Positions 61,545 through 64,000 of a DNA stretch of 64,000 nucleotides are shown here, one piece after another. Numbering within the stretch: position 1 is the stretch's first letter; each line of letters begins with the position of its first letter. Under the pieces are notes generated by a model. It searched no databases and was not told the origin of the DNA. It saw nothing but the letters and a program-made list of their open reading frames with translations. The translations under genes were made by a program, and so were the position numbers. This DNA is from JACKEQ01 sp041389565 (GTDB lineage: Bacteria > Myxococcota_A > UBA796 > GCA-2862545), in the NCBI GenBank assembly GCA_041389565.1, contig JAWKRP010000007.1:253252-317251 (forward strand), given 5' to 3'.

Positions 61545-62678
61545 TCAGGGGGCCTGAACCACCTCGACCGCCGTGCCGCAACCAGGCATGCGCGCCAGGA
61601 TGGCGTCGGCCATGGCCGCCACCGGGGTCAGCACGCCGAAACGCTCGGGCAGCACGTCGCGATCGTGGGCCAGCGCGAGCGCGCACTCCCCCACCCAGCG
61701 CGAGGTCATCCCGTACCCGGGGTCGAGGTCGCCGCGGACCTGCGTGATCACGCGCGCATCCCCTGCCCGCCCCACGAACAACACCTTGAACCAGCCCTTC
61801 TCGCGCGCTTCGGCATCGGGCCCCGACCCGGAGGGCCACTGGGCTTCGAGCCACCGCCGCAGCGCGGGCACCTGGGCCGCCGCGAGCACCCCGCCGACCG
61901 CCAGCGCGCCGCCGACGAGGTACCGCTTGGTCTTCACGCGGGCGTAGTGGCCGTACGTGAACTCGGTGCCGTAGCGGAGCGCACGCCCGGAACGCACGAC
62001 GATCACGGGGTCGATCGTGGGGAGGGGCACGCCGAACCCGCCCGCTTCGGCGCTCTTGTGGAGCTTCGCGCGGATGCGTGCGGGGTGCGCGGCGGGGTCG
62101 CGCTCGCGCGGGGACTTCTTCGGGCGCCCCTGCCCCATCGCCTCGAGCGCGCTCGCCCAGGTGCCGCCCGAGAACGAGCCGCGCGACGACACGTAGCCCG
62201 AGACCTCGATCGGGCGGTCGGACGGGAGCTGCTGCACCGTGAACCACGCCCCCAGGTCGTGCGGCAGGCTGTCGAAGCCGCAGCAGTGCACGATGCGCAG
62301 GCCCTTGTCGCGCGCCGGCCCGTCGAGGGTGCGCAGGCTCTCCGACACGAAGTCGGGCTCTCCGGTGATGTCGACGTAGTCGCTGCCGGCCGCGACGGCG
62401 GCTTCGACCACGGGCATGCCGTAGCGGGCGTACGGGCCCACGGTGGTGAGCACGACGCGCGCCTGCTCGGCCATCGACCGCAGCGACGCGGGGTCGTCGC
62501 TGGAGCACACCACGATCGGCACGTCGAGGCCGAGCTCGTCGCGCACCCGCTCGAGCTTCGACCGGCTGCGACCGGCGAGGAGGAAGGACGCGCCGCGCTC
62601 GGCCAGCCAGGCGGCGGTGAGCCGCCCGGTGAACCCCGTGGCGCCGTAGAGGGCGATGTCGTGGGGACGTTCGGACAT
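61545..62678 (-). CDS. Saccharopine-dehydrogenase-family oxidoreductase
   Basis: 377 residues from ATG 62678. The Rossmann start IALYGATGFTGRLTAAWLAERG and the strand FLLAGRSRSKLERV are typical of this family, which includes trans-acting enoyl reductases for lipid synthesis. The central ITGEPDFVSESL and CCGFDSLPHDLG are conserved. An internal hydrophobic segment (LVGGALAVGGVLAAA) suggests membrane association, as in the mycobacterial relatives. The substrate is not known. Confidence 0.87.
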   Translation of the reverse strand: MSERPHDIALYGATGFTGRLTAAWLAERGASFLLAGRSRSKLERVRDELGLDVPIVVCSSDDPASLRSMAEQARVVLTTVGPYARYGMPVVEAAVAAGSDYVDITGEPDFVSESLRTLDGPARDKGLRIVHCCGFDSLPHDLGAWFTVQQLPSDRPIEVSGYVSSRGSFSGGTWASALEAMGQGRPKKSPRERDPAAHPARIRAKLHKSAEAGGFGVPLPTIDPVIVVRSGRALRYGTEFTYGHYARVKTKRYLVGGALAVGGVLAAAQVPALRRWLEAQWPSGSGPDAEAREKGWFKVLFVGRAGDARVITQVRGDLDPGYGMTSRWVGECALALAHDRDVLPERFGVLTPVAAMADAILARMPGCGTAVEVVQAP

Positions 62679-62722
62679 GGGGGGTGCCCTAACGCGTCCC
62701 CGGCGTGCGGTAGGCTCGCCGC

Positions 62723-63625
62723 ATGGACATCGACTCCATCGAGCTGGCGTTCGACGCCAACGGCCTGGCGGTGCTCCAGCTCGCGCTGTCCGTGGTGATG
62801 TTCGGGGTCGCACTCGAGCTCTCGATCGACGACTTCCGCCAGCTCGCGCGCGATCCACGCGCACCCGTCGTGGGGCTCGTGTGCCAGTTCGTGCTGCTCC
62901 CGGCGCTCACCTTCCCGCTCGCCATCGCCATCGCGCCCACCCCCAGCATGGCGCTCGGCATGATGCTCGTCGCGGCCTGCCCGGGCGGGAACGTGTCGAA
63001 CTTCCTCACGTCGCTCGCCCACGGGCGCCTCACGGTGTCGGTCGGGATGACCGCCGTCAGCACGGTCGCTGCGGTCGTCACCACCCCGCTGAACCTGACG
63101 TTCTGGGGCTCGCTGCACCCCTCCACCGCGGCCCTCGTCACGTCCGTCGCGCTCGACCCGATCGAGATGCTGAAGAGCGTCGCGCTGCTGCTGCTCGTGC
63201 CGGTCGTGCTCGGGATGGGCTGTGCGCACTTCGTGCCCGCGGTCGCCGAGCGCTTGAAGCGCCCCATGAAGGCCGTATCGATCGTGTTCCTGATCGGCGT
63301 CATCGTCGCGGCGTTCTCGTCGAACCTCGCCGCGTTCGCGCAGGCCATCGGCATCGTGTTCGTGCCCGTGCTCGTGCTGAACGGGCTCGCGCTCGGGCTG
63401 GGCTACGGCGCGAGCCGCCTCGCCGGGCTCACCGAGGCCGAGCGCCGCGCGGTGGCGTTCGAGGTGGGCATCCAGAACACCGGGCTCGGGCTGGTGCTCG
63501 TGTTCTCGTTCTTCGACGGGCTCGGTGGGATGGCCGTGGTGGCGGCCTGGTGGGGAATCTGGCACCTGATCAGCGGGTTCACGCTCGCGTCGTTCTGGGT
63601 GTGGATGGACAGGAGGAACGCGTGA
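62723..63625 (+). CDS. Bile acid/sodium symporter-family transporter
   Basis: 300 residues with about nine helices. The ACPGGNVSNFLTSL motif (about 90-103) and FEVGIQNTGLGLVL (about 250) match the crossover helices and Na+ sites of BASS-type transporters. It probably imports an organic acid with sodium through the inner membrane. The stop overlaps the GTG of the next gene (GTGA at 63622-63625). Confidence 0.9.
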   Translation: MDIDSIELAFDANGLAVLQLALSVVMFGVALELSIDDFRQLARDPRAPVVGLVCQFVLLPALTFPLAIAIAPTPSMALGMMLVAACPGGNVSNFLTSLAHGRLTVSVGMTAVSTVAAVVTTPLNLTFWGSLHPSTAALVTSVALDPIEMLKSVALLLLVPVVLGMGCAHFVPAVAERLKRPMKAVSIVFLIGVIVAAFSSNLAAFAQAIGIVFVPVLVLNGLALGLGYGASRLAGLTEAERRAVAFEVGIQNTGLGLVLVFSFFDGLGGMAVVAAWWGIWHLISGFTLASFWVWMDRRNA

Positions 63626-64000
63626 TCCTCTGGGGCTTGTTGCTGGGCTGGACGGTGCGCGGCCCGGAGGGCACGGCCACGGGGCGCGAGCTCGATGCGA
63701 CGGACCTGTTCGCGCCGGACACACCGGCGGTCGGGCTCGACACCGACGTCGCGGCCCTCGCGAGGGTGGCCGCCGACACGGCCCGGTTCCTGCGCGCCCA
63801 CCCGGAAGACCCGGCTGCGGCGGGCTCGATCCTGGAGTCCCTCGCGAAGGACGCCCCCACACCGGCCGATCGGCTGCGCACGCTCGACCACCTCGCGAAG
63901 GGCGGAGCGCTCGAGCTCGCGGGGTTCCGCGCCTGGCGATGGACGCCCGACGCCGAGGGTGCCCGTGCGGCGAAGCTCGTGCTCACCGACCGCATCCGGC
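63622..64000 (+). CDS. Hypothetical protein (partial, runs off the window)
   Basis: Starts at the GTG that overlaps the transporter stop, with GGAGG five bases before. The visible 126 residues begin MILWGLLLGWTVRGPEG, which may be a short signal or anchor. Then follow acidic and Ala-rich helices (ALARVAADTARFLRAHPED). No motif; the gene continues past 64000. Confidence 0.6.
   Translation, partial: MILWGLLLGWTVRGPEGTATGRELDATDLFAPDTPAVGLDTDVAALARVAADTARFLRAHPEDPAAAGSILESLAKDAPTPADRLRTLDHLAKGGALELAGFRAWRWTPDAEGARAAKLVLTDRIR

Overview
The window looks like chromosome from a high-GC, Gram-negative bacterium of the Myxococcota (formerly delta-proteobacterial) type. Two secreted hydrolases (2801-4465 and 41029-42765) end in MYXO-CTERM-like tails: a Cys or Gly-Cys segment, a hydrophobic helix and an Arg cluster. 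There are many lipoproteins with clear lipoboxes, several outer-membrane beta-barrels, a secreted matrixin with an Asp/Ser/Ala linker and a membrane-bound class III nucleotide cyclase. Coding is dense, and many neighbouring genes overlap as ATGA, GTGA or TGATG. I see no rRNA, tRNA, CRISPR array, phage or recognisable transposase gene.

Layout. 1-12.9 kb: a beta-barrel protein, two alpha/beta hydrolases (the second with MYXO-CTERM), a triple TonB-C-like protein, an aspartyl-protease-like/TPR protein, enolase (eno) with a GNAT acetyltransferase and a lipoprotein, and a MuiA-family protein. 13-18.1 kb: two small exported proteins, a 1081-residue protein of unknown function starting at TTG, and a small lipoprotein. 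18.4-20.6 kb: repeat array A, with no convincing gene. 21.3-26.9 kb: a tightly overlapping operon of tldD, a TldE-like partner, a penicillin-acylase-family lipoprotein and a ChaC-like gamma-glutamylcyclotransferase. 26.9-29.6 kb: poorly conserved genes of lower GC, including a leucine-rich-repeat-like protein. 29.6-36.6 kb: a PH-like membrane protein, an FG-GAP lipoprotein, a sulfatase-fold enzyme, an adenylate/guanylate cyclase, a quinone-oxidoreductase-type MDR enzyme and a beta-propeller lipoprotein. 36.7-38.2 kb: repeat array B. 38.3-44.1 kb: a GATase-like lipoprotein, a PGPGW membrane protein with an RlmI-like methyltransferase, the matrixin and its partner, and a lipoprotein. 44.2-50.7 kb: an RbfA-like protein, a PAP2/diiron fusion overlapping an unusual double polyprenyl synthase, a small protein, an LPG-synthase-TM membrane protein, and a PNPOx-like/VOC pair. 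50.8-57.8 kb: a frameshifted LysR gene, then an operon of two outer-membrane proteins and a large wHTH-ATPase-TPR regulator. 57.9-64 kb: an Mrp-type ATPase, moaA, a retropepsin-like protein, a DUF218 lipoprotein with a nearby fragment of a second copy, a saccharopine-dehydrogenase-family oxidoreductase and a bile acid/sodium symporter-family protein.

The most striking feature is the pair of non-coding arrays at 18.4-20.6 and 36.7-38.2 kb. Both are built from two element families, here called alpha (about 225-245 bp) and beta (about 205-240 bp). Each element has long inverted arms, and each arm carries two, once three, copies of a 22-27-nt motif at exactly 31-bp spacing. The families differ in sequence but share this architecture. 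The alpha-beta order and orientation are the same in both arrays once array A is read on the minus strand. This resembles compound transposon ends or arrays of helically phased protein-binding sites. I know of no described family that matches it.

Other leads are the prenyl synthase with a degenerate second synthase domain coupled to a PAP2/diiron fusion, the TldD/TldE/acylase/ChaC operon, a probable CTG start, and the 1081-residue protein.
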